DNA from: Cercis canadensis
Taxonomy: Eukaryota; Streptophyta; Magnoliopsida; Fabales; Fabaceae
Length of the DNA stretch: 64,000 bases
Assembly (NCBI GenBank): GCA_003255065.1
Contig: QAOA01003765.1
Span: 62,001-126,000, forward strand
Direction of reading: 5' to 3'
Shown: positions 23,528-35,100 of the stretch, piece by piece
Layout: every line of letters starts with the position of its first letter
Position numbering within the stretch: position 1 is the stretch's first letter
The notes under the pieces: generated by a model
What the model was told of the DNA's origin: nothing
The model's input: only the letters and a program-made list of their open reading frames with translations
Databases searched by the model: none
Position numbers and translations under genes: made by a program

Positions 23528-24000
23528 GTTTGCACTTTACAACACTTTCTTTCTGCACTTTTCTCCATTCAATGTTAGACAAGCTTGGATTCTGGACATT
23601 GGATGGAATTGAGTATGTTTGGGTTGTCTACTACTTCATGACTGCTTCATGGCCAGCCAACATATTCTTCTTGAACTCCATGTATTTACACAAATGCGCT
23701 GGGCTTTGAAGATGTGAGAGTGGCTGATTCTTAGGGAATGTTCCTGAAGGGTCCAGCTGTTATGCCAAGTGTTGGTTTTTGGGAGGATTTCGTGTGTGCT
23801 GATTGTATGGATCCAAACAGAATAAATCTCTAGATCGCCTCTCTTTGGATTTGGAGGAATATTGGAAAACATATTGAGGGCTTGTGTCACATGTCAATCC
23901 TGTATCCAAACGGATTGAATGTTTTGCAAGATGCAGATGAGCTTTGTAGTTTTCTTTGACATTTTACCATCGTAATTCCATATGCAGAATCATGACATTC
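23528..24000 (+). other. Probable 3' UTR and downstream sequence of VPS11
   Basis: Sequence after the VPS11 stop has no coding signal in frame. An AATAAA-type signal (CAGAATAAATCTC) occurs at about 23818-23830, and further AT-rich sequence follows. The exact cleavage site cannot be read. Confidence 0.4.
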
Positions 24001-24910
24001 AACCATGATACTGTTATTTCTTTGATGGGACATTGTGTCTCAAAAGTGGTTCGTGGTTGTTTATATTCTGTCAAATATTTCTGAATGATGCTATTCAGAA
24101 AATCTTAGCGGTTTACAATTTTTTGCCTTACTTGAAATGGTTTTCATATAATGCCTTGTATAATTCAATACTGGCCAAGATTGTTTATCTCACAACCAAT
24201 GTATTTTGAGAAGTCTCCAAGATATCCAAACTGTCTTCTGAGTCTAGAAGAAACTAGTTTAATTATCTTGCACTAAAACTTTAGTTGTGGTATTATGGAC
24301 TATACCTGTTTTAGCAAGATATAGTATCCACAATTTGGGAATCAAGTGAAACGAACAATTTTAAATTAACATAGAGCTATTCTGCTCCTTTTTGTTTCAA
24401 GTAGACTATGATAAACCACAAAATAAAGTCACCATGTATCTGGTATCACTACCAAGCAGTGTAAAGGATTCAAGACTGGCGCAAACATTGATTGCAAATG
24501 TAGGAAGGATGAATTATGGTAAACTAGGTTGGAATATATGTTTTCTATTGTTCCATAATATTTGCATGCTGGGATTCACATCATACTATCATAAGATGCC
24601 TCATCGGTCATTCAACCAAAATGAAAGCAGAATGTTACTTGCTAAATTCTTAAGTCGGAAGTTATCATGACCCTAAACAAGACATCAAAAAGACCCAGCA
24701 CAAAAGAACCAAATATGACATTGTTGAACAACCATGAAAGGCTACAGTTAGTCAAGAGTGGCTTCCTCTTTCCAAATCACCTACATTTGGGGTGCTTTTC
24801 CTGAGTTAAATATGACTGTCTTTGATTGTGTTGAATCTAACATTCTAGTATTTTTTAAACTAAACTAATCAAGTAAATTTATACACAATTAAAATTAATA
24901 ATTTGACACT
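24001..24910. other. Intergenic, nothing recognised
   Basis: No recognisable gene. An open stretch at 24392-24670 (plus) has no domain that I know and no neighbouring splice structure, so I do not call it. Confidence 0.35.
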
Positions 24911-25012
24911 AAATGACCTGTGGTCAAGTGGTACTGAAATTGTTCTTAGGACTTGTGAGTTCAGTGTTCAAATTCAAAATTGTGGCCAAAGTAACAAAAA
25001 AAGAAGAAGTTA
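24911..25012 (+). mobile_element. tRNA-derived SINE-like copy 1
   Basis: TGGTCAAGTGG fits the RNA polymerase III A box (TRGYNNARNGG), and GTTCAAATTC about 45 bases later resembles a B box. The unit ends in AACAAAAAAAGAAGAAG. Related units occur at 37028 and 39190. The size and A-rich end suggest a short SINE. It is not a tRNA gene because no cloverleaf is intact. Confidence 0.5.
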
Positions 25013-25427
25013 ATTTAACATTATCACTCCACTTATTTTCTTTATGAAATATTAATTTCACTTTTATGAAATAGTAAGTTAACAACCCTTCATTATTTGG
25101 ACATGCAATTATTGACACGTCCTTTTCCAACTTCTCTCAAGCACATGCCCTCTCTTGAGAGACATTTGACACCTCAAGTCAACGTGTGCTCTTGTATTTG
25201 TGCGACTGTGGGGCCACATCACTAACATGGGTGGGGCTTCGATGCCAACAAAACACCAAAGTCTATGCTTCTAAGTTCTAACTACAACTCTTTCTATGTC
25301 CCCGTGAGCTGCAGGCACATCACGGCTACATTTGGCTTATCAAGAGTGATATTTGAGGCAAAATCATTTTTACTTACTATGATTTGTGGTGGTGACACTT
25401 AGATCCATGTAACATTTTTTTCTTTTT
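25013..25427. other. Intergenic, nothing recognised
   Basis: Ordinary non-coding sequence between the SINE-like unit and element 2. Bases 25428-25432 (GGTAC) are the left target duplication of element 2. Confidence 0.4.
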
Positions 25428-25432
25428 GGTAC

Positions 25433-25761
25433 TGTAGTGGCCTTTTTATCAGCCCTTATCCCATGAGGTCTTAGCCAAAAAGGCCCATTTCACCAAGGTC
25501 CAGTATCGAATCTGCTAGCTTCTGCTTCCGTTTTACTCAGAACCCCTATAAATACCCCTCTCGTTACAGGTAATAGACTTTTTGAACCCTAGATCATTAA
25601 TAGCCTCTTTTTGCTCGGTCCGCCCTAATTTAATCTTCGGAGCCCGAAAACAAGAACCCGACCCTCATTTTCTACTCGTGCAGGTTAACTCGACTTTACT
25701 CGACCTTCGAGATCTCCTCGATCTCCGTGACCCGACTCGACCTTAGACTCAGGCATCGTCA
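25433..25761 (+). repeat. 5' LTR of element 2
   Basis: Begins TGTAGTGGCCTTTTTATCAG and ends CAGGCATCGTCA. It aligns along its full length with 36073-36404, with scattered substitutions. Confidence 0.88.
25547..25553 (+). promoter_or_regulatory. Probable TATA box in LTR of element 2
   Basis: TATAAAT in CCCCTATAAATACCCC. It is conserved in the 3' LTR and in the same relative place in element 1. Confidence 0.55.
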
Positions 25762-25763
25762 TT

Positions 25764-25780
25764 TGATGTCGTATGTGGGA
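25764..25780 (+). other. Degenerate primer-binding site of element 2
   Basis: TGATGTCGTATGTGGGA lies 3 bases after the 5' LTR, in the place of the tRNA-Asp complement TGGCGCCGTTGCCGGGGA. It is clearly decayed. Confidence 0.5.
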
Positions 25781-25812
25781 AATTCAATTTTCCTCATCAC
25801 CTACAAATCTCT

Positions 25813-27190
25813 TTGGCTGATCCTAAGTTTACCATCATGGGCACAGAAGATCTGTCTACCCTAACCATTCTACCTACTGTCCATGAGAGCCTCCTCACAC
25901 CAACCAAAGAGCCACTTGCCCAGCCATCTAGCCTAAGGGCAATTCCCCCGTTAAACCGACCTGTGTTTGGTCTCGAGACTGCCAAAGTAGTCCCTCCTAA
26001 AGAAACCCATTCAGAGTAATTGGGCGACACTTTAAATTACCTTATGCAGGAAATTCAATCTCTGAAATGAGAAAGAGTAGCAGACAAGGTAGAGATAGCT
26101 AAGTTTAAGAGGCGGGAAGGCCTCCGCAAGGTTGCATTCTCAGGCGACTCACCGCTCTACCAGCCATCTGCTCACGTTGCCTATAGCGAGTTGCGATTCA
26201 CGAGAGACCCACAAGAAAATCTCTTGAGTGGTTTTGAAGTCTCATTTCACACACAAAGGGAAAATCCATCTCAAATTTTAAACTCTCCTAGGTTTTCTCT
26301 GTCCAGGTCAGAAAGGCCGAAGAGAAATGGAAGACACCCTTTCACCCAGCTCATCTTCAATTACCCCCTCTCGACTAACTTCAGGTTGCCTCAGCTCGAA
26401 CCTTTTGACGGATCGTCCGACCCTAAGGAGCACTTGGAAAACTATAATTCCATCATGCTCCTAAGCGGCACCGACAACGAGCTCATGTGTCGTGCCTTCC
26501 CCACCACCCTGTGAAAAACAACCTTTTAGTGGTTTTCAAACCTCCCCTCGAATAACATTTCTAACTTTGATCAACTATCCGAGCTTCTTCAATCTCATTT
26601 CTCCACAAGCATGACACACCAAAAGTCCTCTGCCATTCTAGCCACCCTCAAGCAAGAGGAGACCGAACCACTGAAAGAATACATGAATTAGTACACCAGA
26701 CTCTTCCTGCAAGTCCGGGACCTAACAGACTCAGTGGCGATGCATGCTATCCAAGCAGGTCTTCAACCTGGGCGTTTGCATAAAAACTTAACCCTTGACC
26801 CGCCGAACAATCTATCTGAGCTCCTTACCAGGACCTCCAAGCACATTAACCTAGAAGAGGTGCTGGGACAAACAGAGAAAAAAAAGCTAAGGATAGAAAA
26901 CCCCAAGAGGATCGAAGGGGAGGAAGAAAGGAAAAATATCCCATCAGACCTAGGTATGAAATTTACACCCCCTTAAATCAATCTAGAGCTCGGGTGCTGG
27001 AAGAGATATACCAAACCAAGCTCGCCCAGCTCCCACAGCCAAAAGGAGATGTAGGCTAGGACAAGGAAAAATATTGTGCTTTCCACCAAGGAAGGGACCA
27101 CAATACGGAAGATTGCCGCCACCTTCGCAATCTCATTGAAGACCTCTTTAGGAAAGGCTATTTATAGAGATTCCGGGCTGAAATTTCCTC
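25813..27190 (+). pseudogene. gag remnant of element 2
   Basis: It opens at 25813 (MADPKFTIMGTEDLST). The capsid core lies at about 26380-26515 (LPQLEPFDGSSDPKEHLENY, ELMCRAFPTTL) and continues as SAILATLKQEETEPLKEYM and SVAMHAIQAGLQPGRLHKNL to 26976. A zinc-knuckle-like KYCAFHQGRDHNTEDCRHL lies at about 27068-27125. Single stops occur after TTL, in the W-containing motif that follows, and in the EYMN-stop-YTRL stretch. Apart from these the frame is largely continuous, so decay is moderate. Confidence 0.8.
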
Positions 27191-27960
27191 CCCGACCCAG
27201 CAACCTTAGAACAGAGGTAATCAACAACAACATAGATCTCCCCTGAGAAATCTAAATCATCTTGACCAGAATCGTCGTTGAAGCCGATCACCAATTCAGT
27301 GCCAGCCACACCAGCAGGAAGACCTGAGGCGTAACGCCGCAGGAACCATACATACAATAGCCGGCGGTTTTGCAGGAGGAGGAGCTTCTAGGTCCTCTCG
27401 AAAAAGGTATGAACAAGCTGCATAAAGATATAAGAAAGAAGTCCTCCATACTTCGCAAGAGCCAGCGCACCACAATCAGATCTTTCTCGGACAGCGACTA
27501 CGGTGTCATTAACTGGGAGCACGATGATCCTATGGTCAAATCTTGTTTCGTAGCAAATTATGAGGTCCGTAAGGTCCTGATCGACCAGGAAAGCTCGGCA
27601 GACGTCCTTTTCTAACATGCTTTCGAGCAACTAGGCATTCTAACACCTAACCTCGAGCATTACTCTTCGAACTACCATTGGAGAGTACCCTAACTTGGCT
27701 AGTGATGAGGTTAGGTTTTTGGTTGTTGATTGCCCATCAGCATACAATGCAATTCTTGGCCGACCATCTCTTAATTGGATGGAAGCAATTGTCTCCACAA
27801 AGCACCTCTTGCTCAAATTCCCAACAATATCAGGGATAGTTGGACAAGCTAGAGGGGACCAGCTTTTGGGAAGAACATGTTACAACATAAGCCTAGTGAT
27901 CGACTACTCCAAACCTTTGAAGCACAACAACCTAAGATAGACCATCCCGAATAACCAAAT
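27191..27960 (+). pseudogene. Retropepsin remnant of element 2
   Basis: The active-site region reads VRKVLIDQESSADVLF (27559-27614). The family motif is DQGSS, so Gly is replaced by Glu, and a stop follows VLF. Downstream, DEVRFLVVDCPSAYNAILGR and PSLNWMEAIVSTKHLLLKFP (27695-27840) form the conserved C-terminal part, which is intact in frame. Confidence 0.78.
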
Positions 27961-28027
27961 CCCCATTTAAGAGCTTGACAACAGAGAGCAAAAGGTTGAA
28001 AACCGGCCTGAGCCTAAAGGAGAACTT

Positions 28028-28960
28028 GTGGCATTTCAGGTTGGTAAAAGTGACAATCAGACAATCCAAGTAGGGTCAAGCATCTCCCTGGAGAATCTAA
28101 AAAAGCTTATCGATCTTCTGGCTGCCAATGCCGACCTTTTCACAAGGACAACCTCAGATATGCCATGTATTAACCCAAATTTTATTTGCCATAAACTTAC
28201 TGTCAACATAGGTACCAAGCCCTTCTCCCAAAAGAAAAGAATTGTTGGCCCTGAGAAACAAAAAGTAATCCAAGAAGAAGTATAGAAGCTGCTCAATGCC
28301 GGCTTCATAAGAGAATTACCATATGCGACTTGGCTATCTAACGTAGTAATGGTAAAGAAAGAAAATGGCAAGTGGCGGATGTGCATGAATTTCTCTGACC
28401 TTAATAAAGTTTGCCCTAAAGATCCATACCCTCTCCCGAACATTGACAAACTCATGGACGGAGCATCTGGGTATAAGCTTTTGAGCTTTGTGGACGCATA
28501 CTCGGGGTACAACCAGATCAGAATGCACCCCGATGACAAGGAGAAAATAACTTTCGTTATAGAAAAAACAATTTATTGCTACAAAGTGATGCCATTCGAC
28601 CTAAAGAATGCTAGTGCAACGTACCAATAATTGGTGGACAAGGTCCTACAAAATTTGGTCGGCCGAAACGTCGAAGTATATGTTGATGACATGCTAGTTA
28701 AATCACACTCTAATCTAGAGCATTTCACGGATTTGGAAGAAACATTTATCGAGCTCTAAAAACATAGCATGAGGTTGAACCCCTCCAAATGTGCATTTAG
28801 GGTGGAGGCCGGAAAGTTCCTCGGATTCATGTTAACCCACTGTGGCATTGAAGCCAGCTCGGACAAATGTCAGGCCATCATTAATATGGAATTACCAAGA
28901 ATCGTAAGAGAGGCTTAGAGATTAGCAGGGAGGATTGTAACCCTCTCTAGGTTCATGACT
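28028..28960 (+). pseudogene. Reverse transcriptase of element 2
   Basis: The frame reads NPNFICHKLTVNIGTKPFSQ, KRIVGPEKQKVIQEEV, then a stop, then FIRELPYATWLSNVVMVKK, FSDLNKVCPKDPYPLPNIDK, LLSFVDAYSGYNQIRMHPDD and KVMPFDLKNASATYQ. After a second stop comes VEVYVDDMLVKSHSN. The YVDD catalytic motif is intact here, unlike in element 1. Two or three stops interrupt it. This copy shows which RT segment element 1 lost. Confidence 0.86.
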
Positions 28961-29910
28961 AGGTCGGCAGACAAAGCTCTCACTTTTTTCAAAACCCTAA
29001 AAAAGATCAAAGATTTTCAATGGACCTCCGAATGCCAACAAGCCTTTGATTAGTTAAAGGAATATTTGACCTCACTGCCCATTCTCTCCAAGCCAAAGTA
29101 AGGTGAAACTTTGTTTATATACCTGGCCAGCAGCTACCAGGCTGTTAGCTCGGCCCTCGTCCGCGAAGAGAATGAGCTTCAGTTCTCTGTATTCTACACC
29201 AGTCACGCCCTTCAAGCCTCGGAACTTAACTACTACAAAATAGAAAAGCTAGCCTACACATTTCTCCTTTCAGCCCGATGTCTGAAACCGTACTTCCAGA
29301 ACCATCCAATAACTGTCTAAATCGACCAACCCATAAGGCAAGTCATCCAAAAGCCCGATCTCACAAGGCGCATGCTTGGTTGGTCTGTAGAACTCTCCGA
29401 GCACACACTTTCCTACGAACCTAGGGGAGCAATTAAAGCCCAGGCTCTTGCAGATTTCGTGGTCGAGCTCATTTGACCAGAAGGTCCTCAATTAGAAGAG
29501 CACCTTAAATGGACTCTGTCCATTGATGGATCCTCTAATCTTAAGGCAGGCAGAGTAGAGATAATTGTAGAAGGATCAGAAGGAATAATCATCGAGCAGT
29601 CTTTACGTTTTGAATTTCCAGTCTCTAATAACCAAGCAGAATGTGAGGCTCTCATCGCTGGCTTACGTTTAGCCTTGGAGCTCGGAGTTGAAACCCTCAG
29701 GGTCTTGACCGATTTGCAGTTGGTAACTAGCCAAATAAAGGGAGAGTATCAAGCCAAAGACCCTCAAATGTCCAAATATTTGGACAAAACCAGGACCTTC
29801 ATATATTTCCTTAAGGAATTTGAAATACACCATATACCGCGAACTGAAAATACCCGAGCTGACATTCTCTCAAAGCTCACCAATAACAAGAAGCCCAATA
29901 ATAATCAAAC
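28961..29910 (+). pseudogene. RNase H and archaeal-type RNase H of element 2
   Basis: The first domain includes KIKDFQWTSECQQAFD, GETLFIYLASSYQAVSSALV and FYTSHALQASELNYYKIEKL (to about 29320). The second, from about 29500, reads LSIDGSSNLKAG, NNQAECEALIAGLRLALELG, VETLRVLTDLQLVTSQIKGE and FEIHHIPRTENTRADILSKL. The Asp, Glu and Asp positions expected for RNase H are all present in the second domain. Two RNase H domains in tandem are diagnostic of the Tat lineage. Confidence 0.84.
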
Positions 29911-31190
29911 AATGATACAGGAAATGCTCATTAGTCTGAGCATCAAGCATAACAAAATGTTCAACTTTGACATAGAAAACCCATCTTGGATTACCCAAAT
30001 TGTGCGCTACCTCAAAACAGGAGAGCTACCAAAAGAGAAAGTTTCAGCTTGGAAACTTCAACAAACGATTTGCAACTACTGTCTTGAGGGTGACGTGCTT
30101 TATAAATGCTAATACTACACCCTACTTCTAAAATGCCTACCCTCTGAGAAATCTCTTTACGTTTTGGAGGAAATCTACTTAGGCATATGTTGTCACCACA
30201 TAGGAGCACGTTCCTTGGCGGCCAAGGTTCTCCGCTCCGGTTACTACTGGCCGACCTTGAGGGCTGACACTTTCGATCTCGTGAGAAAGTGTGACAAATG
30301 TCAAAGATTTGTCCATGTTCATTTACCCCTGTCCTCCGACCTAAATATTGCGGTCGAACCTTGGCCATTCTGCATATGGGGTTTAGACCTTCTAGGTCCC
30401 TTCCCAATAGCCGCTTGCCAGAAGAAATTTCTAATTGTTGCCATAGACTATTTTTCTTAATGGATTAAGGCCGAACCTTTGGCCACCATCATTGCAAAAA
30501 ATGCTAAAAAGTTTGTTCAAACCTTCATTATTTGCAGGTTCGGCATTCTAAATATGATAACAATAAACAATGGAACCCAGTTTACAGATGCAGGGTTCCG
30601 GACATTTTGTGCCGACCTACAGATCAAGTTGAACTTCACCTCAGTCGAGCATCCCTAGGAAAACGGGCAGGTCAAGGTGGCAAACCGAATAATCCTTGAA
30701 GGAAAAAAAAAGGTGGATCGGACTAAAGGAAGATGAAATGAAAAGCTCCCTTGGGTATTGTGGTCCTACCGAACAACTCCCCAGACCTCCACAAGGGAAT
30801 CGCCCTATAAACTCACCTATGGAGCTGAAGCCATGATACCGGTAGAAATAGGAGAACCAAGCTGGAGAGGAGAACACTTTAGTGCTGAGCAGAACCAAGA
30901 AGCAATGCATACAAGTTTAGAACTACTGGATGAAGAAAGAGAAAAGGCCAGACTCATGATGTTAGCATACAAGCAAAGAGTCACAAGATATTATGACGCT
31001 AAAGTCCGGCCTAGAGAGTTCCGACTATGTAATCTAGTTCTCTGAAAGGCTGACATTACCAGAAAATACCTCAATGAAGGCAAGCTCACCCCGAATTGGG
31101 AAGGTCCATACCAAATACAGGAAGTTCTGGGAAAGGGGGCCTACAAACTTATAACCATGGAGGGTCTCCAGGTCCCTAGAACCTAGAATG
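29911..31190 (+). pseudogene. Integrase of element 2
   Basis: The zinc-binding region has HH (ICCHHIGARSLAAKVLR) and CDKC (DLVRKCDKCQRF). The core has WGLDLLGPFPIAACQKKFLI, but the second Asp motif reads ITINNGTQF where the family has DNG, and the third reads ENGQVKVANR with the catalytic Glu changed to Lys. The C-terminal part WSYRTTPQTSTRESPYKLTY, AYKQRVTRYYDAKVRPREFR and the GPY/F module NWEGPYQIQEVLG are well kept. Stops occur at several places. Losing two of three acidic residues makes it inactive. Confidence 0.84.
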
Positions 31191-31254
31191 TAACTAACCT
31201 TAAAATCTATGAAGAATAATACATTACTGAATTAAAACTATCGAGCTGATATAT

Positions 31255-31545
31255 TACCGAGAATATCTATGTTGGTAACCTCCATCGCAAGTACAAACCC
31301 AAAGGACCAATGTCCTACAAGCCGGTTAATTACCGAGTTGACCTAAGTTTGTAACCTTTGTCGCGAGTACAAACCCAAAGGACTAATGTCAATTACTGAG
31401 CTGACCTAAGTTTGTAACCTCCATTGCGAGTACAAACCTAAAGGACCAATGTCCTATAAACCGGTGAATTTCTGAGCTAATCTTTGTTTGTAACATCTAT
31501 CACGAGTACAAACACAAGGACTAATGTCCTTTAATAAATTGCTAA
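31255..31545 (+). repeat. Tandem repeat block A of element 2 (about 70-75 bp unit, 4 copies)
   Basis: TTTGTAACCTCC..CGAGTACAAACC followed by AAAGGACCAATGTCCTA recurs at about 31275, 31348, 31421 and 31489. It lies right after integrase, like the 60-bp array of element 1, and shares AGGACCAATGTCCT and AAGCCGG with that array. Confidence 0.7.
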
Positions 31546-31604
31546 ATAGGCTTGCGTTTACCTCGACTATGAAGGTAGAGCAGTGCTCAAGATTAAAATT
31601 ATCA

Positions 31605-31850
31605 TGCTTGAAATAAAAGTTTTCCGAGCTTATCATTAAACAACGATTAAGAATTGCCTTGAAATAAATTACCAAGCTTGAAATTAAAGTTTCCGAGCTT
31701 ATCATTAAATGACGATTCAAAATTACGTTGAAATAATATTACCAAGCTTGAAATTAAAGTTTCCGAGCTTATCATTAAACGGCAATTCAAAATTGCCTTG
31801 AAATAATATTACCCAGTTTGAAATTAAATTTCCTGAACTTATTATTAAAT
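31605..31850 (+). repeat. Tandem repeat block B of element 2 (about 70 bp unit, 3-4 copies)
   Basis: TTTCCGAGCTTATCATTAAA and ACCAAGCTTGAAATTAAAGT alternate at about 70-base spacing (31621, 31691, 31761, then a decayed copy). The ACCGAGCT/ACCAAGCT core also occurs in the 45-bp array of element 1. Confidence 0.7.
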
Positions 31851-32193
31851 GGGGAATAAGAGTTACTGAGCCTGAAGTCAACATTCCCAAGTTCTACTCT
31901 AGATCTACAATGCGTGGATCTGTAAGTTACTGCACGTGAATTAAGCATTGTTGTTTTCTAGTTTTACCAAGTTAGAACTTAGGGGTTACCAAGCTTAAGG
32001 CTAAACAATCCGATCTTAGCACTTGGACATTTATAAATTTGATTGGTCCCAGCTACTTCCTTAACACTCGCACAGTGGAATTTAGGTCTGTAAGCGTGAG
32101 ACTATATCTTAAAAACCGAACATGATAAAGCAAATCATAAAATTGAAAAACAAGGCATTTTATTCATTCAGTAAAATGTACAAGTTACAAAAA

Positions 32194-35100
32194 TCAAACA
32201 TTTGTGCCCTCCCCAGCTCGGGGCATCTCCATGACCTTGCTATCTGAGGTCGAGTCAAAATCCCCCTCGACTCTTCCACCTGGAGCGCAACATCATCGTG
32301 GCCGTAGTTGTCCTCATCACCGTCAACCTCCTCCAGCTGGCCGTCCCAGACCTTCTTATAATAGTCCATGTTTTCAGGACTCAGGTCGGGGAATTATAAC
32401 TTTGCCTACTCAACAGCAAGGTTAAAGCCCTTCTCGTAGGTGGCGACATAGTTTTCCTTGATCTTCTGTTCTACTCGAGCCTTCAGTCTGGCTTTGGATT
32501 GTCGCGCTCGGTCAACACGACGAGCCATCCTAGATCAAGTCTCCCTCTCCCTATCATGAGCTTCGCGGGCTAAGTCGAGGGTTTCCCATATCTATTCTGT
32601 CCCGACGAGGTGCTGGGCCTCTAGTTCTTCATTTAGGGTCCGGAGTCGAAAGATCTATGCTTCAACCTTCTTGAAGATTTCCTAGGAAGACATCAACTCT
32701 TCATTTGCAGCCTAGAGTTGGACGACCTCCGCTTCAGCCTTTTTAAGGGCTTTTAAGGCAGACTCCTTTTTAGCCCGAGCACACTACTCCTCCTCTTGCA
32801 ACTTCCTCATAATATCGTCTGCCTGGTCAGCCTTAGTGTCCAACTCCCGGACCACTGTCAGGTCCTGTGCCACATTGGACAACAGGTACTTGCACAATAG
32901 CTGATCTGATGCTTTTCCCACCTAGTCTCTGTCGGCTGGGTTCATCACTGAGTCCAGCCTTTTGTGAAAGGGGAACTACGCGTTCCAAAACGTGATGCTT
33001 GAATGATTCCTGTCCCCCTTAGCCAATTCAGCATAAAAAAGTTCAAAGTGTCTGACCTCAGCCCTCGGGTCATTGCGTGATCAGCTTGGGACAGTTTGTG
33101 TTTCTTTGACCCTTTGTCTCTCTTCCGTAGCTCGACAGAAGGGTCGGCATCAACAGGTCTTTTGTCGCGTGACCTCTCCATAGGAATGGTCCTAACCGGT
33201 TCGGGTTAAGGATTGGCTGTAGCTGGGCGTTACCAGGGCCTCTCCACAGGTACTGTCCTGACCGGCTAGACCATTATTACTTCGGGTTCCCCACTCTTCT
33301 TCTTGCTGGAGAACTTGGCAATCTTTGACATGCGCACCATGTCTTCTTTGCTGATCCTTTCTTTTGTAAAAATAAAAACAAATTGGTTAGTTGTCTTAAC
33401 ATAAACCTAAAGAAACAAAGCTATAAATACCGACTAATTAAATCCTTGGCCCTCAGCTTGAACAACTCGGATCTCTAGTACGTAAGCTTGGAAATTATTC
33501 CTATTATATGACGAGCCTCATGATCGTACTCACCCAGAGCCCGAACTCGTACCCTATTAACGTACTGATTCCACCTTAGAGGGAATCGAGGGCTCCCATC
33601 CTCTCAAAGGAAAAAGGCTTTATCCAGCTTGGGTACCCCATCCCAGGTCGGCACGATAACATGCAAAAATTGATCTTTTCACCCTTTCGCCGACTCCACG
33701 ACTAGTTTCATTAAACACAATCGAGGATGGCTGGCAATATACATAAATTCCTGCTTGAACTCCTTAGTATCTTTCAAAGTAAAAAAATGAAAAAACACGT
33801 CTACTCGGTGATGAGCTGTCGAGGCTCTTCAAATTAGTGATTTTCTAAAAGGTTCACCAAAGCTACTTGTAGCATAAGGTAACACCAAGTCGAACCAAAG
33901 ACTTAATCTAATTAGGGAATCAGATTAAGGAACATATAAACAGGGGGGTTTGTTTTGTAGAAGTGATTAACAGAAATTGATTAAAAGTGGTAAACTGATT
34001 TAAGGAAAGCAACCAATCCAAGTCTAACTAATTTTGATTTTAATCCATCCTTAATTTCAAAGAATTCATTCAATTATTAATCTAGTTCTTGGCCTTAGAA
34101 CACATCACGAAGCCTCTCAGTGCTCTATGGATGTCAACTGGTTAAGCAACCAGAATTTGGATCAACTAAGCCTAAATGAATTAAGCACTCATTCAAATCA
34201 AGTTTTACCTAAGTCTAGAATCCAGCTAAGGTAATTAATCCGTCCAAAAGCTTAGAAACATTAATTAACCTTTAATTTTCTCTTTTATCACATGCAATTC
34301 AGCAATCAACACATGAAAATCCAAATCCGAATTTAAGCAATTCAAACAGAATATTTCAGAGGATGGAAAGAAGTAGATTAACCACTAAATGAATGACAAT
34401 CAAAGCATAATCTCAGAATTAATAATCAGAACAGCCGAAACCTAGATTGATTTGAGTAACTACCCCTGCATCAATAAGAGGAACAAAGTTTACAAAGAAC
34501 TTAGAGAGAAAACTTAGAGACTACGAAAACAAGAAAAAACTGTCTACAAAATATCCTCATGAATTTCGGCTGCCTCTTTCTGAGCATATAAACCTCCAAA
34601 AATACATGCACATCCAAATTTTCCTTAGGTCACACTTATTCCCATGGACCTTAGCTTTCATTGGGCTGTGGTTTGGGCTCAATTGGACTTGTAATGAGGA
34701 AATTAGGCCCATTTAAGTGTCAATAGGTCTCTGGAACCATCAGCCAACTTCGACATGCAATAAGACCATAAAAAACACATAATCTGAAGACCATATGACA
34801 CCTACAGCTCAAGTTATGGTCCATACACTGCATGTGGGTCAGGATCTTGCGACAGCATCTCTTCTTTGGCTTCCAGGCTGCATATGACCAGTTAGACGTC
34901 TAAATTAAACTTGGGGCTCTGAATCAAAGTTGTATAGCTTTCTCTTAACTTTCCTACAAGGTAAGATTCAAGATTATTAGATGTCTAAAGCTCAAGTTAT
35001 TGCTGAAAAATAGAGAATGCATAAAATGCCCAGTATTGCTGAAAAATACATTTAGGCCCAATTGGATCCAAACTCATGAAATGTGGCCCAAGCCCACTCA

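Noticed and set aside
24392..24670. 92-codon plus-strand ORF
   Set aside because: No family signature, no splice context, and no relation to VPS11.
24911..25012. A functional tRNA gene
   Set aside because: A and B boxes are recognisable but acceptor and anticodon stems do not form, and related copies are dispersed with A-rich tails.
28057..28539. Minus-strand ORF of 160 codons
   Set aside because: Shadow of the RT region of element 2; the plus strand carries the recognisable motifs.
30012..30407. Minus-strand ORF of 131 codons
   Set aside because: Shadow of integrase.
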